Shown: positions 10,605 through 23,106 of the stretch, one piece after another
Layout: every line of letters begins with the position of its first letter
Position numbering within the stretch: position 1 is the stretch's first letter
DNA from: Ichthyophis bannanicus
Lineage: Eukaryota > Chordata > Amphibia > Gymnophiona > Ichthyophiidae
DNA: 64,000 nt
Assembly (NCBI GenBank): GCA_033557465.1
Contig: CM066033.1
Span: 1,358,707,834-1,358,771,833 of the forward strand
Direction of reading: 5' to 3'
Notes under the pieces: generated by a model
Told to the model about the DNA's origin: nothing
Database searches by the model: none
What the model saw: only the letters and a program-made list of their open reading frames with translations
Translations under genes and position numbers: made by a program

Positions 10605-12603
10605 TAAGAACATAAGATATGCCGTACTGGGTCAGACCAAGGTCCATCAAGCCCAGTATCCTGTTTCCAACAGTGGCCAATCTAGGTCATAAGTACCTAG
10701 CAGTCTCTCCAAAAGACACAGGTTCCTCAATGTTTGTATTTGGTCAAGCAGTGATATCCTGGGTCCCTTTTAATAATAATTTATGGACCTATCCTCCAGG
10801 AACTTGTCTAAACCTTTTTTAAACCCAGCTATACTAACAGCTTTTACTACCTCCTCCGGAAACAAATTCCGGAGTTTGATTACAGGATGAGTGAAAAAAT
10901 AGTTTCTCTTATTAGTTTTAAATAGGTTACCCTGTAGCATCATTGCATGTCCCCTAGTCTTTTTATATTCTGATGACGTAAACAATCAATCTACGCTTAC
11001 CCGTTCCACTCCATTCATTAATTTATAGACCTCTATCATATCTCCCCTCAGCCATCTCTTTTCCAGGTTGAGGAGCGCTAACATTTTTAGCCTCCCTTCA
11101 TAGGAGTATCCCTCCATCCCCCTTACCATTTTGGTGGCTCTTCTCTGTACCTTTTCTAATAACGCAATATCCTTTTTAAGAAACGGTGACCAGAATTGCA
11201 CCCAGTATTCAAGGTGTGGTCGCACCATGGAACGATATAGAGGCATTATAATATCCTTTGTTTTATTTTCCATTCCTTATGATACCTAGCATTCTATTTG
11301 CTCTCTTGGCCGCTGCTGCACACTGGGCCGAGGGTTTTAACATCTTATCCACAATGACGCCTAAATCCTTTTCCTGGGTGGTGGTTCCTAATGTGCAACC
11401 TTGCATCGTGTAACCATAGTTTGGGTTCTCCTTCCCTAGGTGCATAACTTTGCACGTGTCCACATTAAATTTCATCTGCCATTTTGATGCCCAGGCTTCC
11501 AATTTATCAAGATACTCTTGCAATTTTCCACAATCCTCATGGGTTTTAACAACTTTAAATAGTTTTGTGTCATCTGCAAATTTGATAACCTCACTCGTTA
11601 TTCCACTTTACAGGTCATTTATGAATATGTCAAAAAGCAGGGGATCCCATTATTCACCTTTCTCCATTGGGAAAACTGGCCATTTCGCCCTACCCTCTGC
11701 TTTCTATCTTTTAACCAGTTCCTAATCCACAGTAGTACACTGCCTCCTATCCCATGACTCTTTAGTTTTGCCAAAAGTCTCTGATGAGGGACCTTGTCAA
11801 AGGCTTTCTGAAAGTCCAGATACACTATATCAACTGACTCACCTTTGTCCACCTGTTTATTCACACCTTCAAAAAAACATAACAGATTAGTAAGACAAGA
11901 TCTTCCTTGTCTAAAGCCATGTTGGCTGTCTCCCATTAGGCCATGACTATCTACATGCTGAGTAATTTTATTCTTTATGATGGTTCCTACCATTTTTCCC
12001 GGTACTGACGTCAGGCTCACCGGTCTGTAGTTTCCCAGATCACCCCTGGAACCCTTTTTAAAAATTGGTGTTACATTGGCGATCCTCCAATCTTCAGGTA
12101 TTAGAAATGATTTTAATGATAGTTCACAGATTACTAATAACAGGTCTGCAATCTCATATTTCAGTTCTTTCAACACCCTTGGATGTATACCTTCCGGTTC
12201 AGGTAATTTGCTACTCTTCAGTTTATCTAATAGTTGTAATACATCTTCCTGATGTATCGATATTTCCTTCAATTCTTCTGCACCTTTAAATACCACTTCA
12301 GTCATGGGTAACATCCCTACATCTTCCTCAGTAAAGACCGAAGCAAAGAATTCATTCAGTCTCTCTGCTATCGCCTTGTCGCCTCTTAGTGCCCCTTTAA
12401 CCCCTCTATCATCTAATGGATCAACTGACTCTCTCACAGGTTTTTTGCTACAAATGTACTTGAAAAAGTCTTTATTTCGCGTTTTTGCTTCCGCAGCAAG
12501 CTTCTTCTCAAATTCTCCCTTTGCCTGCCTTATCAATGCCTTGCATTTGACTTGCCAGTGCTTGTGCTGTTTCCAGGTTTCGTCGTTTGGTACCTGGACT
12601 GGA
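10605..12603 (-). pseudogene. CR1-b LINE ORF2 (RT and 3' end)
   Basis: The longest open piece (11,619-12,689 as an ORF) encodes the linker KDFFKYICSKKPV, then LNEFFASVF. The RT core follows: NYRPVSLTSVPGKMV, HGFRQGRSCLTNLL, DIVYLDFQKAFDKVPH, LLWIRNWLKDRKQRV. The next pieces (11,263-11,523; 10,986-11,273; 10,770-10,985) hold LEAWASKWQMKFNVDTCKVM and RSMVRPHLEYWVQFWSP, typical of the thumb and C-terminal part of CR1. A frameshift follows NGIP, where PQGSVLGPLLF would be expected, and the YADD segment is lost. The copy ends in the CR1 3' sequence at 10,605. Confidence 0.9.
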
Positions 12604-14172
12604 TGGTATACATACAAGTGTGTTGAAAGAACTGAAATATGAGATTGCAGGCCTGCTATTAGTAATCTGTGAATCATCATTAAAATCATCTGTTATACTT
12701 GAAGATTGGAGGATGGCTATGTAACACCAATTTTTAAGAAGGGTTCCAGGGGTGATCCGGGAAACTAAAGACCGGTGAGCCCAACGTCAGTACCGGGAAA
12801 AATGGTAGAAACCATCATAAAGAACAAAATTACTGAACATGTTGATAGTCATGGCTTAATGGGAGACAGCCAAAATGGCTTTAGACAAGGAAGATCTTGT
12901 CTTACTAATCTGTTATGTTTTTTTGAAGGTGTGAATAAACAGGTAGAGAAAGGTGAGTCAGTTGATATAGTGTATCTGGACTTTCAAAAAACCTTTGACA
13001 AGGTCCCTCATCAGAGACTTTTGGCAAAACTAAAAAGTCATGGGATAGGAGGCAGTGTACTATTGTGGATCAGGAACTGGTTAAAAGATAGAAAGTAGAG
13101 GGTAGGGCTAAATGGTCAATTTTCCCAATGGAGAAAGGTGAATAGTGGAGTACCGCAGGGATCTGTGCTGAGTCTACTGCTTTTTGACATATTCATAAAT
13201 GACCTGGAAAAGGGAATAACGAGTGAGGTTATCAAATTTTCAGATAGCATGAAACTATTTAAGGTTGTTAAAACCCATGAGGATTGTGGAAAATTGCAAG
13301 AGGATCTTGATATATTGGAAGACTGGGCATCCAAATGGCAGATGAAATTTAATGTGAACAAGTGCTAAGTTATGCACCTAGGGAAGAACAACCCAAACTA
13401 TGGTTACACGATTTAGGTGTCATTGTGGATAATATGTTAAAACCCTCCACCTAGTGTGCAGCGGCAGCCAAGAGAGCAAATAGAATGTTAGGTATCATAA
13501 GGAAAGGAATGGAAAATAAAACAAAGGATATTATAATGCCTCTGTATCGTTCCATGGTGCAACCGCACCTTGAGTATTGTGTGCAATTCTGGTCGCCGTA
13601 GCTTAAACAGGATATAACGTTATTAGAAAAGGTTCAGAGAAGAGCCACCAAAATAGTAAAGGGGTTGGAAGGATACCCCTATGAAGAGAGGCTAAAAAGG
13701 TTAGGGCTCTTTAACCTGGAAAAGAGATGGCTGAAGGGAGATATGATAGAGATCTATAAATTAATGAATGGAGTAGAACGGGTAAACGTAGATCGATTGC
13801 ATCAGAATATAGAAAGACTAGGGGACATGCAGTAAAGCTACTGGTGAAACTATTTAAGACTAATAATAGAAAATATTTTTTCACTCAATGTATAATCAAA
13901 CTCTGGAATTCGTTACCGGTGGATGTAGTAAAAGCTGTTAGCGTAGCTGGATTTAAATAAGTTTTGGACAAGTTCCTGGAGGAAAGGACCATAAACCATT
14001 AAAAGGACCCAGGAAATCAACTGCTTATCCCAGGATAAGCATTGAGGAACCTGTGTGCCTTTTTGGGAACCTGCCAGGTACTTGTGATCCAAATTGGCTA
14101 CTGTTGGAAACAGTATACTGGGTTTAATGGACCTTGGTCTGACCCAGTATTTGCATTTCTTATGTTCTGATG
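12604..14172 (+). pseudogene. CR1-c LINE ORF2 (RT and 3' end), head-to-head with CR1-b
   Basis: Starts at DGIHTSVLKELKYEIAG (12,610) and runs through PTSVPGKMVETIIKN, HGFRQGRS-like NGFRQGRSC, DIVYLDFQKTFDKVPH, then after a stop SGVPQGSVLSLLLFDIFIN (13,145-13,200). FSDSMKLFKV stands where ADDTKLF is expected. It continues to the 3' end ATGGACCTTGGTCTGACCCA near 14,130. The YADD-equivalent is lost (SDS), and stops at about 13,098 and 13,366 break the frame. With CR1-b it forms arms of about 1.5 kb around a ~0.4 kb spacer. Confidence 0.9.
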
Positions 14173-14568
14173 TTTTTAAATGTTTTGGAATTTAAAATCT
14201 TGAATTAAATTTTCTTTGAAGAGATTTTCTAATTGGTAACAGTGGTCACTCCTAATTTTACATGTGAAGGCCCATTTTACATAAGACGTTGAGATGGGAA
14301 TTGAGAGGTCCAGGTCAGGACATGCTCACTTCCAATGTTGTTTTACAAAAGGCTCTGCTGGACAAAGAGCTTTTTGTAAAATCTGCATAAAGACATGTGG
14401 GAGTGCACATGGATTTCCAGCACATACAGTGGGAGGAGTCATTTTACAGCTCTGCACCTGGGAAGAATGAGCAGCACAACTCTGCAACCAGTGGTGTTCC
14501 AAGACTATTTATTACCCAGAGCGGATTTCCCCCCGCACAGCCCACTCGGTGGAGGCGCAGGCAGCAAA

Positions 14569-14757
14569 CATACCTTCACTTTTTTGCTGGCTTGCCAAAC
14601 TGTTTTTGCTCCAGGCCCAGCAGCTGTTCCCGCCGGGGTACGAGTCTTGCAGTGTGGCTGTTATCATGAGACTTCGGCTGGGAGGGAACAGCCACCGGGC
14701 CTGAACCCGAGGCAGTGTGGCAAACCAGCAAGAAAGTTAAGATATGTTTGCCACATG
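14569..14757. repeat. Imperfect inverted repeat (~90 bp arms)
   Basis: CATACCTTCACTTTTTTGCT...TTGCCAAACTG pairs with CAGTGTGGCAAACCAGCAAG...TTAAGATATG around a centre near 14,663. The reading frames on both strands (TFLLACQTVFAPGPAAVP and TFLLVCHTASGSGPVAVP) are mirror products of this palindrome, not genes. Confidence 0.7.
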
Positions 14758-14867
14758 CTCCTCTGCCATAGAGGCTCGGCATTTCAGCAACCCCATCCTG
14801 GTCGGCACATGGGGCAGGCCACACCCAGGGTCTGTGAAATGAGATGAGGCGCCCTAGTTAAACTGAT

Positions 14868-15165
14868 CCCTTGGCCCCCATTGCTGCTGCTGCCTCCTCT
14901 GTCTGGGATCTGCAGCAGCGACGATGATCTCAAACAACCCCACAGCACTTACTTTAAACCTCTGGCACTGCAAGGCCCGCTCCCACTGAGGCCCGATGTG
15001 AACTCCCTGTTTGCATCGAGCCTTGGCAGGGACAGAAGTCAAACAGCCTCTCAGTGCCGGAGGTTTAAGGTAAGCGTTGCAGGGCTGTTTGACACCATTG
15101 CCGCAGATTCAGGTCCCAGAGAGGGGTGGCAGTAGCAGCAATAGGCCTCCCTGGACCATTGGCAC
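14868..15165. repeat. Second imperfect inverted repeat
   Basis: The left arm runs from CCCATTGCTGCTGCTGCC to TTTAAACCTCTGGCACTGCA. It is the approximate inverse of the right arm, from AGTGCCGGAGGTTTAAGG to GTGGCAGTAGCAGCAATAGG. Arms are ~105 bases. Probably a fold-back MITE; the overlapping short ORFs are by-products. Confidence 0.65.
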
Positions 15166-15429
15166 TCTAGGCAGCTGCCTAGTTTGCCTAATGGTCGCAC
15201 CGACCCTGCCACACCCACCACTTTGCACTTGTCTGCAGCTTCCACATGTATCTAGGCTACTGTGCAAACCTATACATATAAATGCCACTAATTAAGTACA
15301 GAGACTGCAGGTTTTATGTATTTTTCATTTTGGAGGAGGAACTAAACAACAGGGGATTAAAGAGAATTGCCCCCTTAATGCATTGTGTAGAGCCCTGACT
15401 GAAACAAACAACTTTTAAAAATCTATGTG

Positions 15430-15640
15430 TGCCTTTGAGTCAGAGCTGACTCCTGGCAACCCAGAAGCTCCTGGGTTTTCTTGGCAGTGTGACAGGAAGT
15501 AGGTTGCCAGGCCTTTCTTCAGAGGCAGTGGAGGGTTAAGTGACTTGCCCAAGGCCACAAGGAGCTCTAGTGGGAATTGAACCCTGGTTGCTTGGTTATC
15601 AAGCCAGTGTTCTAACCACTAGGCTACTCCTCCACACCTT
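15430..15640 (-). mobile_element. tRNA-headed SINE, minus strand
   Basis: Contains the shared body TGACTTGCCCAAGGCCACAAG, the B-box complement GGAATTGAACCCTGG, and the head complement AACCACTAGGCTACTCCTCC at 15,613-15,632. The last matches the + strand head at 32,256 almost exactly. Confidence 0.8.
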
Positions 15641-16519
15641 GCATTGCACGTGTGCATTCCCCTTGTGATATAAAGTGCATGTATAGGCTGGGAATGGATG
15701 TGTAGATTTTTGGCCTGCCCCCGCCACATCCCCTTGAAATTTCCATGTGGTCTGGATCTCCATGAGTAGATAGTGGCTTTCTGAAATTCCCATTTACACG
15801 GTATATGCCTCCTGCAGGTATAAATGATGCTGTTTACACGTGGAGCTGCTTCTAAAAGAGGCTCATAGCCTATTAAGCAGTTTAAGTAGAGTATGAACAA
15901 AAACCATGCCCAAAATACTAGTGGCCAAAAATGTGTCAAAATTACCAACAAAATATAACTGGAAAACCCACAAAACCAGAGCAATGCCATAAAAATTGGG
16001 AATTAAATTTTGAAAGAACCTCTACAAGAGGTCAGGAAAAGGTTGGTTAAACATTACCAATCAAAAGAACCCTTTAAATTCATCATCCGTCTCTCGGGCA
16101 AGTCAGTGATAGTTCTTTGTTATAGTCCATATGTCTAACAATCTGAACGTGGGGGGAAAAAATTGGATTTTCCCACAATATGAGCAATCGTGGATCTACC
16201 ATTTAAATACAGTCGCTCCCAATGGTTTGAATACAGATTTGGAGCGGACTGTTTTTTATTAGTTTGCTGACATGATGCACAGACACCTACATTTGCTGGT
16301 TATACAAGCTTGATTTGACAAGATACGAAAGAAATGAATGAGAGAAAAAAAGAGGGCGTGTGGACCATGAAGAAGGAGGAATTTTACCTTTAAGTTTAGC
16401 AGATGTCCCTGATTTTCGGGGATTGTCCCCGAATTTAGAGCCATTTCCCCGACTCCCACCTGTTTGGTGACCTCCTGTCTTCAATTCTAGCAATGGGGAG
16501 GGAGGAGGTAGAAATAAAA
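15641..16519. other. Unassigned intergenic DNA
   Basis: No recognisable gene or repeat family. A minus-strand reading frame at 15,619-15,990 is hydrophobic but overlaps the SINE end and has no supporting signals. Confidence 0.4.
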
Positions 16520-16810
16520 TGCGGGACCCGATATTCAGCACCAGCAGTTAGCACTTTTGCGGTGAAAGTTAGGCCAGTCTTTCCCACGCCTGATTTTTGC
16601 CACCTGTCGCCAACCAGGCAATGGTTAAATATTGTCAGGCCTCGTTAGCAACGGGTGCTGCCCCAGAACGCTCCCAGCACACCCTTATGCTAACCAGTTA
16701 GCAATGGGACGTGTAGCGGCGGCACCCACAAATATTCAGCGCTGAACATCTCGCTTAGCAACATTCACACAGTTTGCAGGTCTGCAAACCGCGCAAATGC
16801 TTTTGAATGA
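16520..16810. mobile_element. Degenerate hairpin-string MITE relative
   Basis: Starts GGGACCCGATATTCAGCACC and contains GGCCAGTCTTTCCCACGCC, CAACCAGGCAATGGTTAAAT, GTTTGCAGGTCTGCAAACC and AATATTCAG. These match the vocabulary of the 7,861-8,318 element. It is about 290 bases long and the right end is unclear. Confidence 0.5.
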
Positions 16811-17961
16811 TCATGCCGTTTATTTTCAATTTAGTGATTTACATATGTCGGCTTTTAGAATTCACATCCATTATCTTTCTATTTTGCACACTCCGGGGGA
16901 AATGCATCACTGTTTCTACTTCTCTGTCGATTTGTCTGCTTGGAAGTGATCTTGTTGCTGTCATAGGATGGATGGGGGACAAAGTAATGCAAGCTGCCGT
17001 TGCCAACATTGGAGCGGTGCAGTGCAGTTGCTGACGCTGGAAAGGGCTGAGAAAGCAGATCAGCAGGCGCTGTTGTTCTCAGCAGTTATCAGTAGCAAGA
17101 TGCTCTAAGGACTGAACTGCAGCTGGCTATGTTCAAGCATTTATTGGCTTTGGGGTTTACACTGATTTTCACTGATTTTTTTGAGAAAGAATTAAAAGTA
17201 CATATTTATTGTTAATGGTGACATTTATGTGGGCTATAAAAAAGTACTATCATTGACTTGTCCAAGAGACAGATGATTAATTTAAGGGGTTGTTTTGGCT
17301 GGTAATGTTTAACTAACCTTTTCTTGACCTTTTGTCGATGTCTCTTTGAGTTTTTTCAAAACTGAACTCTCGATTTTTATGTCATTGCCCCAATGCCCTG
17401 GTTTTGTGTTTCTTTTGAGGTATGAGTCAGACATAGAGGGATTCTGTCCAAGCTGTGATACTTTTAATTAGGCTAACATAAGCATCGTTCAGTCATGTTG
17501 TACGTACTTAGTAATATGACAGATGGCAGCAGAAGACAATGCAGTTTGCCCAACTGGTCTGCTCAATTTTAATTCTTCCACTTTAAGGAGATAAGCTACT
17601 GTATGAATTCCCATCTTAACCCCATGCTAGTTCCCTGTTCCCCATATATTTTACCTGAATTTTCACCCTTTTTCTTATCACGGTCATCCATATCAGTTCC
17701 AAGTGTGCCCAGAATGCGTGCCCAGCTTTTCCACCAGGTCTGGTGCTAACATGAACAATGAGGACTCACAATATCCCCTGCCATTGAAAATGTCCATTCA
17801 CTTGGCAAGCTGGGCAACCTTGTAGACTTGTATGCCCAGTAAACCAACTAGTCTGTGATCTTGACCTCAATGGGCTCTGCAAGTTACTGTGTCAAAAATG
17901 TTTATGCAGCGGTGTCACAAGCAGCAGACTGATGCTGGTCTTTGCTGCTTACTGTTGTATC
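16811..17961. other. Unassigned AT-rich DNA
   Basis: Nothing recognisable. The reading frame at 16,807-17,034 is hydrophobic and without homology I can name. Confidence 0.5.
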
Positions 17962-17969
17962 AAGGATCT

Positions 17970-18385
17970 TTGTGGAGGAACCAAGATGGCACCACGATCG
18001 GATGCAGTTTAAGATGCTTTTCCCTCCTTGTAACTGTTTTCTTTGGCATTCCTTATTGTAATGACTCCCTAGAGGAAGGGGAAGAATTCGCAAAAGCAGC
18101 AGAAGCAGCCAGCGATCAATTGGCATGTGGTTTCTGCTGCATCCATTGCAGTTGCCGCAAGTCCAGAGAAAGAGTGTCCGCCGGAGGAGCTGGCTATTTC
18201 TCTCAGCTCTCGTAACCCTATCCCCACTCCGCAGCCTGCACAAAAGCTGATGGTATCTCCCAGGGCTACTGCAATCTTGCAGAAAACTGGAGTGCCTGTG
18301 ACAGTGGTGGAAGCAGAGGAAACACCCCATTGGGAGGCAGAGGATGCGGCAGGAGAAGGAGTGTGAGCCAGTTCCTTAACATTAA
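17970..18385 (+). pseudogene. Half-L1 (HAL1-like) 5' region and ORF1 N-terminus
   Basis: The piece starts TTGTGGAGGAACCAAGATGG, a typical L1-type 5' end with a YY1-like AAGATGGC. It reads into an ORF1-like frame (MVSAASIAVAASPEK at 18,127, proline/serine-rich). It stops where the TIR element begins at 18,386. AAGGATCT (17,962-17,969) just before it is repeated after the poly-A at 25,593-25,600, so both flanks belong to one retrotransposed unit. Confidence 0.65.
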
Positions 18386-18724
18386 TTCTCCTAGGACAAG
18401 CAGGATGAGTCAGCCACAATTGGTGACGTCATCCGACGGCGCTGAGATGGAAGTACTCTCCATAGCTCAGAAGGGCTTTCGCCCTTCCGAGCATGGGCCA
18501 ACTGGCCCCACCCCCAGCCCGCCCCTAGCTAGCCAGTTTCAGTTCTTCTGCCTTGCCAGCAAGACGGACCTCTCTACTCTCCTACTGAAATGAAACCAAC
18601 AATCTTAAACATATCCTTATTCTATAGAGAAAGAAGAGAAAATTTCCCCTTTACTTACTTGTTTGAAATGTTTCTAATGTGTTTGCTCTCTCATGCTTCC
18701 TTTCAGATCCAATATCACTTGGAT

Positions 18725-18985
18725 AAATGCCTGGAACCCCGGGGCCTCCTGGCCATCTGCAATCGCAGCCCACGGTTGCTGTTGCTTGAAAGGAACTCCT
18801 GAACTCCGGCGCGAGTTAAGGCAGTCACCCCAGTCGGGATCATGCTGCAGATGTCGCTGATGGGATTCGCGCTTGGATAGCTACCTTGAATCCCGGGGCC
18901 TGCCGGTCCACGTGCGATCGCAGCCCGTGGTAGCCGTCACTTGAAGGGAACTCCTGAACTCTGGCACCGCCGGGTTCATATTACA
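18725..18985 (+). repeat. Tandem duplication, ~155 bp period
   Basis: GGAACCCCGGGGCCTCCTGG...GAACTCCTGAACTCCGGC is repeated about 155 bases later as TGAATCCCGGGGCCTGCCGG...GAACTCCTGAACTCTGGC. Within the TIR element; non-coding. Confidence 0.7.
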
Positions 18986-19372
18986 GACGCCATCGATAGG
19001 TCACGGGAGGCGCTCCAGCTGTACATTGCACGGCAGCCCAGGATGTGCCTGGAAGGCCTCGGTCCCCAGCCTCCCCCCTGCCAAAGGCCTTCTTCACGTG
19101 GGACCATGGGGGCGGCCATCTTGCTATGGCCATGCTGCCTTGCAAGCCGCCGCCCCTCTGCAGCGATTGGCTAAGCAATCTTCCGGCTCCTTTGTTGAAG
19201 GCTGTCCCGTTCCGCGGCGCCATTGGAAAACAACGCTGTGAACCCTGTACTGATGTCAGCAATCCATAATGATCACTGAATCTGCGAATTGACGCCCGGG
19301 ATTGAATCTCCGGGCTCTACCCCCATGACGCTATTGGCTATGCCAAGACAACCGGGGACTCCAGGGGCGGTG

Positions 19373-19520
19373 CCGAAAGCACCTGAGGCAGGCCTTCCTG
19401 CGTCGGCGCAGAGGAACCCCTCCCCCGGCTCTGAAAAGCACTCGAGGCAAGCCTGTCCTGCGACGGCGCAGAGGAAATTCTCCCCGGCGCCGAAAAGCAC
19501 CCGAGTTAAGCCTCCTTCAG
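19373..19520 (+). repeat. Tandem repeat, ~59 bp period
   Basis: CCGAAAGCACCTGAGGCAGG, CTGAAAAGCACTCGAGGCAA and CCGAAAAGCACCCGAGTTAA begin at 19,373, 19,431 and 19,490. The first two units also share a CGGCGCAGAGGAA core. The reading frame across it is a by-product. Confidence 0.75.
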
Positions 19521-20805
19521 CAGCAGGATTCGGCCGGCACCGATTCACCACATTCCAGCTGTGCACACATGGTACTGCGCTGGAAGCTTATTCCCCCAAG
19601 GCGCCGTGGCGGCGTCCTTTGGCGTGGTGCAGTTGGGATAATTGTGCAACCCGCACCTGAGCTAGAACCGGAACGGAGGCAAACCCAAAGCCCGCATCTA
19701 CAGCCATAGAGCATAGGGGACCCTGCAGGTATCTGGTGCAGGAGAATCGGGAAGTTCTAGCTAAGGTACCGATTCTGCCCCGAGGATCGCTAAAGGAACT
19801 TACAGATCCATGCTCTGTCTACTCAGCACATCATACCAATGCAGGTCTCTCAAAAAAAAAAAAAAAAAAAGGGTGGGCCATGATGCCGGGGATCTCTGGG
19901 GCATAGCCCCCACAGACCTCTTGCCTCCCTCAGACAATGGGCTAAGAGCGGATGGTTCCTCAACCCTCAAAACAGTTATGGCAGCAGGGGGATCCATACC
20001 AGCTATGGATGGGTGCCCTGGCAACTGATCAGGTCGGCCTCCTAAAAGACTGACCCTTGGGTATATGGTAGCGTAGGTATTGCGATGCCACCCCCCATAC
20101 AGTAAGTGCCACAGGGCTCCAAAGGGAGATCTCTCACGCTGCACTCCCCACCCAAAGCCATAAGATGGGTAATGAAGAGGAACTTGTATACCAAAGTACC
20201 ATAGTACCACCTCAATCTCCTTCCTCCTTTCTGAAGGGGGGGTTGAAGGAAATGAGGGGGCTGCAGGACCTTCAGCAACTCTGGGTCTCCTATTCAATGG
20301 CAACAGTGCGGTACTGTGCACGCAATCAGTGGGGCAGAATGTCACAGGCTCGAGACACAGCTGTGGCTTCCGCAAGCCATGTCCATATATTTCATTTTCT
20401 ATGTCCCAAGGGCGAAGTGCCATCCCCGCTCTTCTCGGGTGGATGTCCAAGCAACACCTCAGACCCAGAACAGCAAAGACTCTAGTGCAGGTTCACAGCA
20501 CCACGTCAGAGTCACCTTCCAGCGCTTGGTGACCCCACTACTGAATATGGCTCGAACAGGAACTCTACCAAACACCTGTCCAAATCCGCCCATGGGGCAC
20601 CACCTCTCATCGGCACTGAGGACCCTTATAGTCGCTGCACAGCCTTCAGACAGTGCAGCGAAACAAGGTGAGTGCCCTGATAGCAGCCCAGATTCATATT
20701 GTGTCTCACTCCTCTACTGAGTACCCGCATACCTGGATGGCCATAACTCCAACTTCTCAACAATAGATACTGGCCCTCGGCCAGTCTCTGGTTTTAGACA
20801 GTAAC

Positions 20806-20900
20806 AGCAGTGTAGCACAATGGTTAAGACGCTGACTGATGGTGCAGGGGTCATGGGTTCAACCCCCCACTGTGCCCAATGAATAAGGCTGGCTGAGGCA
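20806..20900 (+). mobile_element. tRNA-like unit inside the TIR element
   Basis: GTAGCACAATGGTTAAGACG (A-box-like) and CATGGGTTCAACCCCC (B-box-like) lie about 40 bases apart, as in a tRNA-derived SINE head. It does not fold into a canonical tRNA that I can support, so it is called a SINE unit and not a tRNA gene. Confidence 0.55.
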
Positions 20901-21609
20901 TTACCTGTTATGGGTAATATTGCGCCCCCTATGGGCCTGATGAGTAAGGCTGTCTGAGACATTATCCTTTACTTTAATGGAACGTGTGCACAGTAGGGAT
21001 GAGCAACCTGATATTAGCTCAACCACCTATCGCCTAAAAGATCAAGGGTCTTCCCCAAACAGGCACTTCTTGCCGTGGAAGAAAGGCCTGGAAAGCTGCT
21101 TCTGGTAACCACTATCACAGGACTGCCATGTCCAGGGGACCCCTCTTACAGGGCATGCCAGGAGATCCAGTCCAATCACGCCAACCCAGATGGGAACTTC
21201 ACGGGACCTCTCTATTGAGATCCTACCCCGGGGCACAGCACCAGAGGTGCCACCAAAGCATCTACCCTGCTGATGCCACCAATCTGCGCGAAGAGGCACA
21301 GTAGCAAGCGTGGTCCAGTGATAGGATCATGGACTCTGAATCCCTGTGAACCATTCTTTCACTGAAAATCTGTCAGAGCAAATACCCAGATCACCCGACT
21401 GCCCTTCACCATCAATGCATACCCATACTTCTTGCCCACAGCATGTGGCGGCAGCAGATTTCTGTGACATTACTATCATCATCCTCGTGACTCGGGACAG
21501 TACAGTACGCTACACACACACCCACGGTGTCAGTCACGGATCTGGGCCCCGATCTCAGAGAACATGTCTCTGCACTTACCTTGATATCAGGGCCTACTAC
21601 CTGGATATC

Positions 21610-21697
21610 ATGGCCTACCATGCGAAGCCGGCATCTCTGGCCTACCAGGCGAAACCTGCATCTCTGACCTACCGGGTGAGGCCTGCCTCTCTGTTGA
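21610..21697 (+). repeat. 27 bp tandem repeat, three units
   Basis: GCCTACCATGCGAAGCCGGC, GCCTACCAGGCGAAACCTGC and ACCTACCGGGTGAGGCCTGC begin three consecutive 27-base units, each ending TCTCT(G). Confidence 0.75.
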
Positions 21698-22424
21698 AAT
21701 TAGACAATGGCAGTCCTAAGATCTGCAGTCCCTGGCTGCGCTCAGCCCTCCAGAAACAGAAACAACTGGCTTTGTCTGTTCAAAAAAAACCCAAAAAAAC
21801 AAACCTGAAGTAAATAAATAAACCAGGAACAGCAGGCCTCGCCTGTCCCCCAGAAACAGAGACAACAGGCTACCTTCATGACATCCTCACAGAGAGAATC
21901 CCAGTGAGATCTGTTACACTAAACCTAAGAGTCCTGCGCCACTAACCCCAGGTCACGTGGGCATGAGTTCAAGGTTGCAGTCAAGGCAACGCCAATCTAG
22001 GGATGCTCCTTCATGAACAACCATGAACAACACGTTAACGCACATGCAAGGCAGGTACATTCTACAAAACTTCACAAGGACGGATACCTTGTTCAAGGGG
22101 TCTCTTATTCAACAACTGGCAGCAGGTCCAATTGGGGATTCCAGCGCACCACCAGAGCGCTGCGATGACTCCGCATCCTAGGGCCTGCCCACACAGTCAA
22201 CAAGGTGGCCATAATCCCGCACCTGTGGCCATAATCCCGCGCCTGTGCTTAAGGGCAACTGGAAAAACGGTCAGAGCCCAGGTCATCTCCATCATGTCCT
22301 GGCCAACGCCAGCATGTTTTCACTAATCTTATGGCTCTAGGATCCTGGATACCTTCCGCCCCCTGCCAAGTGCAGGTGTTGGTGGGCAAAGAGTGAGAGA
22401 CTGACATGATGTCAAGTGCCTATT

Positions 22425-22560
22425 CAGTGGCAACATGGTGGTGCAGTGCACACAGTGTATGCAAGAACAGAAGGTCAAAGGTTCAAAGCCCAGCTGGGGC
22501 TACTGCCAATCCAGTCCGCATATTTAAACCTTATCGTCTTCCTTCTTTCTGATCTGATAC
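22425..22560 (+). mobile_element. tRNA-like SINE unit, copy 1
   Basis: AGTGGCAACATGGTGGTGCA ... AAGGTTCAAAGCCCAGCTGG ... GCCAATCCAGTCCGCATATT. A paralogue at 23,107-23,225 has the same order of blocks, and a diverged third copy is near 20,293-20,410. The B-box-like GGTTCAAAGCC supports RNA polymerase III ancestry. Confidence 0.6.
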
Positions 22561-23106
22561 GAATGAAAATCCATCAGGTTAAAAAAAACAACAAAAAAAA
22601 CATTATGCGAGCCCTTCAGCGCCTGGCACAAGCATCAGCAAACGGGCAAAGTGATCGTGCCCTCCGACGACAGCGCCCAGCAGCCTTGCTGTCGCTGGCA
22701 GATTAAACTGGGGTTGACCACCTGTAAGGTTTTCTTTTTAGATAATGGCCCAAACTGCTAGTCCCGGGCCAGCTTGCATAGCAGTCCAAACTGCTAGTTT
22801 GGATGACACACGGAATGCCACCTTGGCCGCCAGGCCATTGGACTGGAGGATACCTCCCCGGAGACACTCCACACTCGGCCCTATGCAGCTACAGGCCCAA
22901 GGCATACGCAAAACAGTGCACCAACGACAAGGGAACCAACTGGTCCCAGCGTACTCCACCTCTGGGAATTCAACATACTCCCCCTTCCGGCACAAGGGGA
23001 GGCTCAAGCCATGCCGAGGGAAGACACAGGACTCTAGCCGTGCCAGAGAATCTGCCTACAGCCTGTCCAAAACGCGTCACTTAACAGTCTCAAAGTCTCG
23101 ACTATC

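Noticed and set aside
12304..12642. 112-codon plus-strand ORF
   Set aside because: Antisense shadow of the CR1-b ORF2 frame.
15619..15990. 123-codon hydrophobic minus-strand ORF
   Set aside because: Overlaps a SINE end, has no conserved domain and no splice or start support.
19800..20450. 216-codon minus-strand reading frame in the TIR element
   Set aside because: GC-rich frame over repeats and a poly-A/T run, with no domain, no splice or start support, and competing frames on both strands.
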